A stretch of DNA of 64,000 nt from Akebia trifoliata (Eukaryota; Streptophyta; Magnoliopsida; Ranunculales; Lardizabalaceae), in the NCBI GenBank assembly GCA_017979445.1, contig CM030704.1, positions 15,483,658-15,547,657 on the forward strand, written 5' to 3'. Under the pieces are notes generated by a model. The model was given only the letters and a program-made list of their open reading frames with translations, ran no database searches and was not told the origin of the DNA. Position 1 is the first letter of the stretch; every line of letters starts with the position of its first letter. The position numbers were made by a program, and so were the translations under genes. Shown one piece after another: positions 46,986 to 58,225 of the stretch.

Positions 46986-47198
46986 TATCAAGTTTGATTA
47001 GCTCGTGTTAGATTTTATGTTCACATCATTATTACACGCATGATAATCAAAAGTTTCTTTTGAAAATAAAAAAACATAGACTGACACACTTGATTAAAGC
47101 CCAAAATTAAGAAAAAACTAACGTAACTGAAGTAACCAACTAAATTTAAAAATTGAAGAAAACTGAAGCTAAAAAAAAAGACTTAAAGCGAGAGAACA

Positions 47199-48662
47199 TC
47201 ATTCTGAATGGAAAGACACAATTCTAAGGTCTCTGCCACTTTGAATATTTTCGATGTGTGACTTGAACTTGTCCATTTTTGCTACCTCTTCATGTTTTGA
47301 TTTGAACCTGTCATATGTTGAAAAACTCATTGCTTCAATAATTTTTATGTTTTTTAGTTCTGCCACTACGTTAGGATAGTTGAGCTCATTCTGGCATGGA
47401 ACGAATGCACTGTTAAGACCAATTGGGTAAATGAAGGAAATTGGGTCAATTGATTCAGATTTGAATATGGATATTAGGTTCAAAGTAGGAGGGGGTTGAT
47501 TTTGAAAGGTAGACAAAGGGTTAGTCTTAACATTAGGAGTAGTAGGAGCGGGTATAAGGTCTTGGATAGCATGACCTATCAAGAACTTGACTGGACATTT
47601 GATGGAATTCACAAAATTTCCCATTGTCCAAGTTTGGAGGGAGGGGATTAGGTAAAGTCTTAGGTTGCAGTGGTGTCAACATTCCCCTTTTCATTAATTT
47701 TTGATAGACAACACTAAGGAACATTCCAAGATTGGAAAATTGTCTCCTCGGCTTAGTTTGTGAGGACTGAGCGGCTTGAGGAGATAATGCGAAGGAGGTG
47801 TTGGTCACTTGTAAAGAATTGATACTGGGTTTAAAATATTTGGGTTTTGACTCAGACGAGTTACCAAAAAGTCCAGAAGAGTATGCATCCTCAACTTGAT
47901 TTCCAACCTCAAGGAAGGACTGAAAAGTGGGAAGGTATTGAGGCATCAAGTACTTGACATAATTTGAAGTGAGATTCCTAAGGATAATCCTAACTTGTTC
48001 ATTCTCTTGAGGTCGGTCCCACAATTGAACTGCTTTAGCTCTCCATCGAGCAATGAATTCAATGAAGGTTTCCCTAGGCTTCTGTTTGGTAGTTTCTAAA
48101 TCTCTTCTTGTGCGTTCAATATCCGTGTTGAATGAATACCGACCAATAAACTCTTTCATCAATTCATGTCATGTTCTTTCTCGAGATGAGTCAAATGACA
48201 TTAACCAGCGTAGGGTAGGACCTGTAAGGGTTCTTTGAAAAAGTTGAATCATTTGTTCTTCACTCAGACCCTGAGATTACATTATGCCAATATATACTTT
48301 CAAGTGAGTCCTAGGGCATTCAATCCCGTCAAACTTCTCCATATTAGGCATTGTGAACTTTTCTGGTAGACGGACCGTGAGAAACAAGGTCATTGCCCTT
48401 AATCCAAGAGCAAGATCGTCGAGGTCTTTGATATTCTTCAAAGCAGTTTCAACCTGAGTTATTCGATGAACTAAGATAGGGTCGACAGGTAATTCATTAT
48501 CTTCTTGGTCTTCGACGAGGTCAAACACAGCCTAAGGTTTTATAGCTTTATCTTTTTTCTTTTCAATTTTCAGGGATTCAATTTTGTTTGGCCAAAAGCA
48601 ACAAGCTATGCTTGAAAAGATTCTAAAATCTGACGAAGCGCAGCTTCATCCATGATACTCAT
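47199..48662 (-). pseudogene. Gag of element B, broken
   Basis: The reading starts at an ATG at 48662 (MSIMDEAALRQILESFQA, then a stop). A stretch at 48528-48277 has FTMPNMEKFDGIECPRTHLK, the usual start of the gag capsid domain in Tat elements. The stretch at 48162-47533 has MKEFIGRYSFNTDIERTRRD and FIEFIARWRAKAV, then the C-terminal FSNLGMFLSVVYQKL and the Cys/His start FCEFHQ. A third frame (47624-47199) carries gag's end (HAIQDLIPAP). At least two stops and two frame changes break it. Gag forms the intracellular particle. Confidence 0.85.
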
Positions 48663-49384
48663 TTCTTCTTGTGGCAAAGATTGACTACTTGACAATAGTA
48701 CTTTGGAAAGACGACTTTTTTCACAGACTCATAGTGGTACAGATGGAGGTTTAGAACGTTTGGGATCAATTATCACCTGAGTGGAAGTACACCAAGATTA
48801 ACCATTGATTCTAAAAGTTTGAAAATTTTGAGATTAGCTTAAGTCCGGTGGGAAACATTGAATCCAATTACACTATAAGTCTATAGTAATCAAAAAGGTG
48901 AAAAAGGTTAATCACGGGTCTGCCCCTGATTGTGATATAACCTTTGATCAGACGAAATAATTTTAACCCTAGGATCGCATCTATTTGGTATAAAATGGTC
49001 TGAATCTTTGAAGGTAAAACCAATTAGTCCAACCGGTTTGATGTTGATTAGTTTGATTCATTTGTCGATAGGGCCAATTGACTTACATTTCACACATTGG
49101 GTCGGATCGATATTGCGGGTCTAGTTTGAATGGTCTGGATCGATCCGCCCACTTACCTGTTGGTTGGATTGATTAAAGCAACCTGGGAACACTCATAGTT
49201 GGTTCGGGTCGTGACCTATAAGAATATTCCTAAACTCTAGGTTTACTACGTTAAATACAATTTATCTGGCTACCCTTGCCCAAGTGCACCTATATACCTC
49301 TCGAAAGTACTCAATCAGACCGTACGTGGTGACTTAGTTTGATACACCGTATAGGTGATAATTTAAAACTCCAACCCACTTCTC

Positions 49385-49560
49385 TGAAGTAAAAAACAGC
49401 TAGTTTAATCCCCAGTTGAGAGGTGGTGCACAATGCCGAGCAAGGGCCCACTTAAATACCTCTCATCTATAATAGACATAGTCTATCCCCCTCGTACAGT
49501 AGGGTACAACAGGGCAAGATCTCGCTTAGGCACTAATTTTGACCAAGAAATGCAATTGTT
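49385..49560 (-). other. Conserved Tat leader block (B copy)
   Basis: Matches E 56270-56455 closely and F 22150-22300 more distantly. The palindrome is ATAGAC-ATA-GTCTAT (49472-49486). Confidence 0.75.
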
Positions 49561-49569
49561 GAACTTAGA

Positions 49570-49781
49570 TTAATTTTAATATACCGTATAGGTACGAGTC
49601 TAAGGTTATAGCTTTCATAAATAGTTTAGCATCCCACGTGGAAATCGACCACGTACTAGTACTACGTTGGCAATCGGGACATGTGATTATGCGGCTTACA
49701 ATAGGACAAAGGCTCAGGTCATCGATATACCTTTCAGAATCACCTGATCAAACGGTACTGATGCCCCAGTTTTATATACCC
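49570..49781 (-). repeat. Leader duplication unit a of B (split from unit b by E)
   Basis: Starts near GTACGAGTC and runs to ATACCC. It matches 56476-56690 in E. Its tandem partner in B is 59970-60130, on the far side of the E insertion. Confidence 0.7.
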
Positions 49782-49934
49782 TGAAAGCGCCCTTAATCTG
49801 TGGGGTGTGCGGATCCGCTTTTGACCCTTGAGGTTTGGGAGTCGCCACCTAGTTGTTAAGATCTAGGAATCAAATTGACATTAAAAAAGGCAAACTAATC
49901 CACGAAAGAGAAAAAGAGTCCGGGGATCACGTTA

Positions 49935-49965
49935 CGGGGTTGGAAGGTATTAGGCACCAACCCCG
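49935..49965 (-). promoter_or_regulatory. Conserved LTR stem-loop (E, 3' LTR)
   Basis: CGGGGTTGG pairs with CCAACCCCG (9 bp) around AAGGTATTAGGCA. A second small hairpin follows (CCGGCCAAAGCCGG). Confidence 0.8.
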
Positions 49966-50379
49966 CCCGGCCAAAGCCGGTCTCTACTAATTTCCAAAGT
50001 AAATTACATTGCTAAAAACCTAGATAAAAATAAATAAATAAATTAAATTTATACCTTTCCAATAGCAAACTTTATTCCCTCAGATCTGACAAAAATAGCT
50101 CCTTGTACCGTATTCTCTTGCTTCGTTCTATCTCCGGATTTGATTTCGGATCTCCGAGGCAAGGTATCTCCTTATTTTTAGATCTGAGCTCTTCAAGTTT
50201 GTTGCTGATTTTGGGATGTTTTTGAAAAGCTTTTGGGTGTTCTTTAGGCTAAAATCGAAGCAGGGATGTTAGGTAAGGAGTTGCGACTCCAAAACTAGGG
50301 TTTATGGAAGGCTAGGGGGCTTCTAAACCTACTTCTTTTAGGGTTTATGATTTGATACGAAAATAGGGTGTGAGCACTT

Positions 50380-50388
50380 CTATTTATA
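50380..50388 (-). promoter_or_regulatory. LTR TATA box (E, 3' LTR)
   Basis: TATAAATAG on the minus strand. Confidence 0.6.
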
Positions 50389-51483
50389 GATTTTTTTAGG
50401 GGTTGATTTTGATAGAGTTAGTGTTTAATTAGAGTTCTTTTAATTAGAATTATGTTTTAGTTAGAATTGTTTTAGGTAGAATTGTGTTTTAATTAGAATT
50501 GTTTTAGGTAGAATTGTTTTTTAGTTATAACTCTATTAGATAGAGTTATTATTTAATTAGAACTCTATTATGATTTTGACTTTTGGTCTTATTTGATTGA
50601 CTTTTAATATTTTGACTTCAGTCTTGCTTAATTGACTGTAATTTTGACTTTAGTCTCACTTGTTTGACTTTAATACGTTGACCTTAGTCTTGCTTGATTT
50701 ACTTTTAATTTTTGGAGACCCTTCCTCCATTATTTCTTTAATTCTTTGGACCCCAAAATAGAGGGGTCCTTAAAGAAATATCTCACGAACCCTCAACAAT
50801 TTTACTTGAAAGCCCGATTGATCGTTTTTTTAATTCAAAATTTTAAATTAATTTCATCAATGTTTCACTTTAATTATTTAATGTTTTATTTATTAATTTC
50901 GAAATATTTTATTATGAAAATTGTGAAATTACCGTTTTGCCCCCGAAGAGGACTTTTCACGTTTCAAGTCGATTTTAATGTTCTAGGATGTTTTAGAATC
51001 AATTTTTGTAAGGAATTCAATGGAATATTAGTTTGTGTCATTTATGAAATTTGTGTGTGAAATGGTCATGAACTTTATGAGGGCATTTTCGTAATTTTGT
51101 CGAATCCTGTTAAAATTGGTGAAATGATTTATTTGGTTTTGATTTGTTGTTTTATGTGTTTGAGAGAGTTTTCCTAAGGGTAACGTAGGCTCTAGGGTTG
51201 TTTTTAGGTTAGGGGTATTTTGATAATTTGATCAATTTTTTAGTGATTTTTATCGTGAAGCTTATTTTTGTCTAAAAAATGATGATTTCTATGTTTCTAG
51301 AGTCGTATTTTCCTAGCGTAGCGTGGTTTATAAGATTTTGTCAATTCGAGATACCTTATCCGGATTTCTGAAACACATCTGGTAACAAAATAAAACAATG
51401 AAAAAAACATCCATCATTGGGAATCATTGCAATCGGGTTGACGAGTTGATTAATCAGGCGGATGCAAAAATGGGGTGTCTATA

Positions 51484-51499
51484 GATGCCCCTCTTTGGC
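51484..51499 (-). promoter_or_regulatory. Polypurine tract of element E
   Basis: Minus strand GCCAAAGAGGGGCATC directly before the 3' LTR. Confidence 0.85.
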
Positions 51500-51859
51500 A
51501 GAGGGTTGAAGCAAACTAGATAGCAAATCTATTTTGGTAGATAGTGTGATATCTGAATGCCAAAGCTAGTGACAGTTCATTTTGCAGCCTGATTTAGTAA
51601 TTCGTCGGGTGTTCGGATCCTTGAGGGTAAAGCTCTCCCCGAATTAAAAGGTTGTCTGGTCCTTGAGCGCAAACTCTCACTGACAGTGTCAGATCCTTGA
51701 ATTTTAAAGAATTCTCCCTGACTAAAAAGTGCAAATGTGCAAGTGTGTGCACTGTGTGAAACTGAGTAAAATCTGAGTATAATTTTAGCATAATTTGAGT
51801 ATAAACTGAGCATAATTGAGTAAAACTGAGCATAACTTCGAGAAAACCCTCGACGGTAA

Positions 51860-52462
51860 TCGAGCAAAGTCCAAGATAACCCTTGGCGGCATCTGAGCAA
51901 AATCCAAGTTAACCCTTGGCGGAAACTGAGCAAAATCCAAGATAACCCTTGGCGACAACTAAGCAAAATCCAAGATAACCCTTGGCGGCATCTGAGCAAA
52001 ATCCAAGATAACCCTTGGCGAAAACTGAGCAAAATCCAAGATAACCCTTGGCGGCATCTGAGCAAAATCCAAGATAACCCTTGACGGAAACTGAGCAAAA
52101 TCCAAGATAACCCTTGGCGGCATCTGAGCAAAATCCAAGATAACCCTTGGCGGAAACTGTGCAAAATCCAAGATAACCCTTGGTGGCAACTGAGAAAAAT
52201 CCAAGTTAACCCTTGGCGGAAACTGAGCAAAATCCAAGATAACCCTTGGCGGCATCTGAGCAAAATCCAAGATAACCCTTGGCGGCAACTGAGCAAAATC
52301 CAAGATAACCCTTGGCGGCAACTGAGCAAAATCTAAGATAACCCTTGGCGAAAACTGAGCAAAATCCAAGTTAACCCTTGGCGGCAACTGAGCAAAATCC
52401 AAGTTAACCCTTGGCGGCAACTAAGCAAAATCCAAGTTAACCCTTGGCGGAAACTGAACAAA
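51860..52462 (-). repeat. 33-bp tandem array, 18 units, 3' UTR of element E
   Basis: Eighteen near-identical 33-bp units of the type CAAAATCCAAGATAACCC plus TTGGCGGCATCTGAG. Each holds the palindrome CCAAG-N6-CTTGG. Units alternate GCATC and GAAAC variants through the central part, giving a 66-bp higher-order period. Since 33 is a multiple of 3, two minus-strand frames stay open through the array (11-residue repeats such as LLSCRQGLSWI); this is a by-product of the period and not evidence of a protein. It begins about 380 bp inside the 3' LTR. Confidence 0.92.
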
Positions 52463-53227
52463 ACTGGCAGAGGAATGAATGAATTTTGGGAAGGAATGAA
52501 CGAATTTGGAGAAAACTGATTAGAACGAACCGGAGAACGAATAAATCTGGAAGATAATGAATCTGGAAGAGAAATGATCGATTCCAAGAATGATCGGATC
52601 CGAAAAGAATCTGGAGAACAAAAGAATGCCAGAGATCCAAAATGCTTTTGTTTGAACCTCAAGGATTTATCAAAAAGTTTTAAAACCTGAGTTTTTATTT
52701 CTTTTGAACCTCAAGAGTTTTTTGAAAAACTGTTATCAAGAGGGTTACCTTAAATTTGGGGTTCTCATTATCTCTTAGGATTAACATTGCTCAAAAACAA
52801 AATGCCTCTAGTTTGACAATGACCATGGCCTTGAAAATAATTGAACACATCATAAAAAAAAATGCCCCTAGTATAAGGGGGAAAGGTTACATTAAAAAAA
52901 TAAAGAAAATGCCCCTTGTATGAAGGTTTGAAATAATTGATTACCACAAGCGTAATAAAGACTCAACTTTTAATTTTGATTAATTTTATTTAAGGTTTTT
53001 GAGTCAGGCTGAAGAGTACAAAATTATTTCGTTTCGAGTTTCATCATAGAATTCACCCTTATCTCCATTGGTTCACTTGGGGGAGTAAAAATTTTCAGAT
53101 CGATCGTAGACAAGATACTTGTGGCTTCTGAGTCTATGCCTGATTTAAGCTAAGTATTGAATTCGATTATTCGGACTTCTAATGTTTCAGCTCGGACCGC
53201 TCTCAGCTTGGGATTTTCTTCTGTTTT
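52463..53227 (-). other. 3' UTR of element E, no gene
   Basis: Contains scattered AATGCCYCTAGT-like motifs (52801, 52860, 52908) and a GAATCTGGA-type short repeat at 52480-52630. No recognisable protein. Confidence 0.5.
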
Positions 53228-53460
53228 TCTTTATTGCTCTAACTTTTGCCTAGATCGCCTTTTCAGGTTTTCTATCTAGCGAGCTTGCTCTAGCTTTTGC
53301 CCAGATCGCCTTTTTAGGTTTTCGATCTAGCGAGCTCTTCTTTTTTTTTTCTTGGCTCTGATTGTTGTCAAAGTTGTCCTTTCAGATTTTCAACCTTGCG
53401 AGCTTGCCTTAATTTTTGCCTAAGTCGCCCTTTTCGGGTATTCAATTTAGCAAGCTTTAT
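53228..53460 (-). repeat. Short repeat, four units, 3' UTR of E
   Basis: TTTTGCCTAGATCGCCTTTTCAG, then GTTTTCTATCTAGCGAGCTTG and variants; four copies. Same motif as in B at 45740-45925. Confidence 0.7.
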
Positions 53461-53748
53461 CATTTCTTATCTTCTTTTTCTCCTCTGAACTTCTAGAGTT
53501 ACTGTCTGATCATGCTTTGCTATCTTCCTTGACTTTTCATGCGGTACTTAGGAGGAATTTTATAGGTAGGCTTAGGACTGGGTATAAAAAGAAAGGGATT
53601 TTGAGGCTCAAAAACCTAAATGCCCCTTGTGTGGCATTTCCTTTTTCTTTAAATTTTATTCCCCATTTTGGATGATATTTCTTTTCTTTTAAATTTTTTC
53701 TTGATTTTTTTTTTTTTTTGTGGGAAATATATTTTTTTTATTTTGATG

Positions 53749-53825
53749 TGGTCAGGCCTGAAGTAACTTCTCAGGTTGCCTACGTACCCCAGAATTTTGG
53801 GATCAGACCAAAACGTAGTTCGAAA
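53749..53825 (-). other. Conserved non-coding block after integrase (E copy)
   Basis: GGCCTGAAGTAACTTCTCAG, then GTTGCCTACGTACC, then GGGATCAGACCAAAACGTAG. Partner of 46270-46380. I recall similar 'TTGCCTACGTA...GGGATCAG' sequence in other plant Tat/Ogre elements. Confidence 0.7.
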
Positions 53826-53979
53826 CTTCCCTCCCCTAGGTTAGGTGATCGGGCTGAGAAAGAAAAAGGCATAATTTTTATTTTTGAAATGGCTGCAAAG
53901 GGGTTGAGAAAAGATATGTTGAACTGGGTAACTGGGTAATATGAGGATTGATTCGACCAAAGATGGCCTCCTTAAATGT

Positions 53980-54440
53980 AGTATCGTTTGATTTGGTCCA
54001 GGTTGGTTGGTTCTGGTAATTCGATTCTATCATGATCTTGAAGCCTGACAGCTTTTCCTGGTAATATTTCCTTGACGATGAACGGACCTCCCCAATTTGG
54101 TTTGAACTTCCCTCTAGGGTCAAAGATAGGTGGCCGATTCTCTTTGAGTACTAAATCCCCGACTTGTAAGTGACGGGTCTTGATCTTTTTGTCAAATGTG
54201 AGAGTGACTTTTCTTTGATAGGCCTACACGTGGTACAAAGCTTTTAGTCATTTTTCTTCAATTTTAATTCTTCATACCGATAATAGACCCAGTCTATTTA
54301 TAAAAGTTGACTTTCCATCAAGACTTTGAGATATGGGATTTCCATTTCAACCAGTAAGATTGCTACCATATCATATACTAGATAGCAGGAAGTGACTCCA
54401 GTGGAAGACTGTATCGAAGTACGATGTGCCCCTAGTGTGA
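53980..54440 (-). pseudogene. Integrase C-terminal part of element E
   Basis: On the minus strand the core end (about 54435-54310) reads AHRTSIQSSTGVTSCYLVYD and ILLVEMEIPYLKVL. The C-terminal domain (about 54215-53981) reads TRHLQVGDLVLKEN, then GKFKPNWGGPFIVKEI and ends TNLDQIKRYYI followed by a stop. The NLDQ(L/I)KRYY ending is usual for Tat integrases. Two stops and a frameshift lie between the parts. Catalytic residues of the core are not present. Confidence 0.85.
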
Positions 54441-54739
54441 ATGGTAATTTCTCTAACTAATCCTGGTGTGATTGACACATTTTCCTGATGATTGTTTTGA
54501 GATATTTTATTGGCTGCTTCAACTTTCATTAATCTGAGGACGGTAGAGAGATAATGTGATGTCGAATCTCGAACTTTGAACACAAAGTGATAACCTAAGC
54601 TTTGATGTACGACCCATTATTAAAAATCAATACCGCTTCAACTGTTTCATTAATCTAATAATGGTAATCTATTCTGGGAGCTCTACCATGTTGAGAACTC
54701 TAGCACTGATACATTTTGTAAGATCTTCTTTGATATCAT

Positions 54740-54880
54740 TTTATCAATTCAATATCTAATTCGTGTAAGACAACACCCAAGCTTGCACCTAACATATCCT
54801 CATAAGTCCACGCGAACAAGTTTTTTGAAATTTCTGAGAAAATTCATTATCCCCTTGTGTTCCTCTAGAGATAAGATGGT
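54740..54880 (-). pseudogene. RT N-terminal stub of element E
   Basis: Minus-strand frames give SLEEHKGIMNFLRNF and, one frame over, NLFAWTYEDMLGASLG, matching the 'eFxDVFAWSYxDMPGld' segment before the RT fingers. It is cut off downstream; integrase remains start 300 bp later. The RT palm and both RNase H domains are absent. Confidence 0.75.
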
Positions 54881-56269
54881 TTCTATTTGAATCCCTTTAG
54901 GAATTTATTTCTGTTCCGAGGTCAATGACCTTTGCTTTCTTGAGCCCGACTCTTATCTTCTTGCTCAGGAGAAAAATCTATCCTTGAAGCTAGATTAGTA
55001 GTTAATTCGTTAATGCGCTCGAGGTATTCAAAAATTTCCTTTATCCGATTAATTTCAGATGGGGCAAAAGACACCTCTATAGACTCGATGAACTAACTTG
55101 ACTAAATAGGAAAGAGTAGACTCAATATAAGGAAGACATGACCTTGCTGGAAAAAAGGACTCGAGCTAACCCAAATGACTCATGAAAACTCAAGACAAGT
55201 ACCCACACGAGTTTGATTAGGACTGAGAACTGAGATATTGCTTATAACCGGTAGTATTGAAGCACTATGATCTTCAAAGAACAACTAGATGATGTTGAGA
55301 AATTTTGAGGCCATTTCTAACTGTTGACTTGGTACTGACGTTTGTCCTAACTAACCGGATTTACAACCCTAGCTAGACGATGGACGATTGAGCTTAAGTA
55401 CAATGAGTTACCCTTAAACCTCATTGAAGGTGAATCTGATCAATTTCAGTGTTACCCCCTTGATAACGTTTTAAACGAACCCTGAGATTTTATTGAATTC
55501 TGTGCACCAATCCATTAAACAATTCATTAATGTAATGATTATTCAGAAAAATAATTTTATTGCACTATTGAAAAATATTGACAAATAATGTTTTCATTGA
55601 ATAACAACTTCCACAAACATATTTCAATAATTTTTCATGCAAAAATAGATTTTTTGTAAACCATTTTTTTCTGAAAAATATTTTTCTTCCTTTTCTTTTT
55701 TTTAGAAAATATTTTCTTTTAGAAAACTTTTTGGGAAAACATTTCCTTTTAGAAAATCTTATTCTTCCGGAAAATATTTTACTTTTGAAAAGCATTTCTC
55801 TTCTGAAAATATTTTTCTTCTGGAAAACATTTTTATTCTTTTAAAATGGGTTTAAAATTCGAATCAGAAAAAAGTTTGAATTTCATTTTGATTCAAATGG
55901 CTCGGCCCATAATGATTGTTGGATCGAGATGGACTGGGTCAAGTTTAAAATGGATTTTTTATTGGGTTGGTGCACCCATTTTAATTTCCAAAAATAGCAT
56001 TTTTGATTCTTGGGGACAATCATAAACTCTGATCTCATCATTCACATCATTCGCATACATTCATCAATCCAAAGGTTCCATTCAATAAACAACCCGGAAA
56101 CACCCACAATAAGTTCGAGTCATGACCTACAGGAAAGGCTTCTAGACTCTAAGCTTACTACGTGCAATGCATTTTTATCTGGCCACCCTTGCCCAAGCAC
56201 ACCTATATACCTTTCGATACGTGGTGACTTGGTTTGATATACCGTATAGGTGATAATCTAAAATCTCAA
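54881..56269. other. Internal region of E without recognisable gag
   Basis: No gene is recognised where gag would be expected. At 55660-55845 there is a loose repeat of about 21 bp with GAAAATATTTT-CTTYT units, itself partly palindromic. Confidence 0.5.
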
Positions 56270-56455
56270 CCCACTTCTCTGAAAACAAAAACAGCCAGTT
56301 TGATCTCCAGTTGAGAGGTGGCGCACGATGCTGAGCAAGGGCCCACTTAAATACCTCTCGTCTAGAATAGACGTAGTCTATCCCCCTGGTACAGTAGGGT
56401 ACAGCGGGGCAAGATCTCGCTTAGGCACTGGTTTTTACCAAGAAGTGCAATTGAT
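56270..56455 (-). other. Conserved Tat leader block (E copy)
   Basis: Closely matches B 49385-49560. Palindrome ATAGAC-GTA-GTCTAT at 56367-56381. Confidence 0.75.
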
Positions 56456-56475
56456 ATACTTAGATTCTCTTTTAC

Positions 56476-56800
56476 GTACCTATGGGTACGAGTCCAGTGT
56501 TGTAGCTTTCATAAATGGTTTGGCATCCCACGAGGGGACCGACCACGTACTAGTACTACGTTGGCAATCGGGACATGTGACTGTGTGGCTTACAATAGGT
56601 AAAAGGCTCAGGTCGCTCCAGCCTAGGTGCATCAATACATCTCTCAGAATCACCTGATCAGACGGTATTGATGCCCCAGTTTGATATACCCTAAGGTACG
56701 TGACTGGAGTTGTGGTTTTCATGAATGACGTCGCATCTCCGAAGAGATCGGGCCACGCACTAGTGCCACGTTGGCTATATAGGACGTGTAAGTGTCCAAA
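56476..56800 (-). repeat. Leader tandem duplication in E, about 211-bp period
   Basis: GGGTACGAGTCCAGTGTTGT (56484) recurs diverged as AGGTACGTGACTGGAGTTGT (56694); both are followed by TTTCAT(A/G)AATG, CATC, CC(A)CG(T/C)ACTAGT and CTACGTTGGC/CCACGTTGGC. The same duplication is present in B. Confidence 0.75.
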
Positions 56801-57224
56801 ACAGTAAACGTGCATGTGGTGTGTGCAAAACAAGGTGGAGTGTGCCCGGGCCTTTTTCAAACACATGAGCCAGATTATGTCATCACATATGGATATCAAA
56901 TGAATATTGATCAACAAAATAATACAAAACCCATCACATCGAAATTAAGATGAAAACAAACACATCACAAATATATCTGTAGAGATCATGGCACATTATA
57001 TGGGCATATAACACAAATAATAATTAATCTGATCCAACATTAAAAAGGCCCACAAATTTGTTGTCTATGGTCCAATCAAGGGTTACTTTTGGGTGATCCA
57101 AAATAAATCGAGATTCCAATAGATGTTACATTGATGATAGAATGACAATGGTTGAGATGAGCTCACTCTCAGGAACATTAATTGTGCTAACATTAGATAA
57201 ATTCTGATTTTCTATGAATTAGGA

Positions 57225-57990
57225 AAATACAATCCGAACTTACATCGATGATATCTAAGGCTCCCGATAACGAAATCGAGTGAACTCAAGTTCTAAATTA
57301 ATCTACTCGATGAGATCTACATTTTATTAATAGGTGCCCAGACTTAGTTCTCACCAGAATGTTCTGTAAAAACGTTTTAACGTTATTTCCCAACCTTCAT
57401 TCAGAAACAATTCCAGATTTACAGATTAAACTTGCATCGATGATATCTAAGGCTTATGATAACGAAATTGAGTGAACTCAAGTTCTAAATTAATCTACTC
57501 GATGAGATCTATATTTTACTAAGAGGTTCCCAACTTAATTCGTACTAGAATATTCTGTGAAGACGTTTTAACATTGCTGTCCCAACCTTCATTCAGTAAC
57601 AATTCCAGATTTACAGATTGAACTTGCATCGATGATATCTAAGGCTTCCGATAATGAAATTGAGTGAACTCAGGTTCTAAATTAATCTACTCGATGAGAT
57701 CTACGTTTTATTAAGAGGTTCCCAGACTTAATTCTCACTAGAATATTCTGTAAAAAGTTTTAACATTACTATCCCAACTTTCATTCAACAACAATTCCAG
57801 ATTTACAGATTGAATTGCATCGATGATATCTAAGGCTTCCGATAACGAAATTAAGTGAACTCAAGTTCTAAATTAATCTACTCGATGAGATCTACGTTTT
57901 ATTAAAGGTTTCCAAACTTAATTCTCACTAGAATGTTTTGTAAAAACGTTTGAACATTACTGTCCCAACCTTCATCATTCCATCATTTTC
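57225..57990 (-). repeat. 192-bp tandem array, four units, leader of element E
   Basis: CATCGATGATATCTAAGGC recurs at 57243, 57435, 57627 and 57818 (192, 192, 191 bp). Each unit includes GAGTGAACTCAAGTTCTAAA and CTCGATGAGATCTA. The array is close to the PBS end of E and is not seen in B. Confidence 0.9.
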
Positions 57991-58207
57991 ATACGCCAAT
58001 TTGAATCTTTCATTATTTAGGGGTCATCAAAAAGTGATCCTTAATTGGAAAAAAAATGTAATACCCAAAATCATCTACAATCAAGTCACCAAAATAAATA
58101 AACAGAAAAAAATAAATAAAATAAATCGAACTAAATAATAAAAAAAAAACTAGGTCATCTTGGCAATGCTCCCATACTTGGGGTTTTTCAAGTTTAATCC
58201 TCAATAG

Positions 58208-58225
58208 TCCCCAGTGGAGTCGCCA
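58208..58225 (-). promoter_or_regulatory. Primer-binding site of element E (tRNA-Arg)
   Basis: Minus strand TGGCGACTCCACTGGGGA, one base inside the LTR. It differs at one base from the complement of the 3' end of plant tRNA-Arg(ACG), TGGCGACTCCGCTGGGGA. Confidence 0.85.

Larger units (their letters stand above)
49782..51483 (-). mobile_element. 3' LTR of element E
   Basis: 1702 bp. Aligns with 58227-59969; lacks a 36-bp duplicated segment present there at about 59050-59085. TATA box at 50380-50388, stem-loop at 49935-49965. Confidence 0.92.

Noticed and set aside
51577..52420. Two long minus-strand ORFs (250 and 153 codons) made of 11-residue repeats
   Set aside because: They arise because the tandem unit is 33 bp, a multiple of three, with no stop in two frames. 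There is no start context or non-repeat domain, and the locus is a retrotransposon 3' UTR.
51860..52462. Possible CRISPR-like array
   Set aside because: Units are head-to-tail with no spacers, and the surroundings are a plant retrotransposon.
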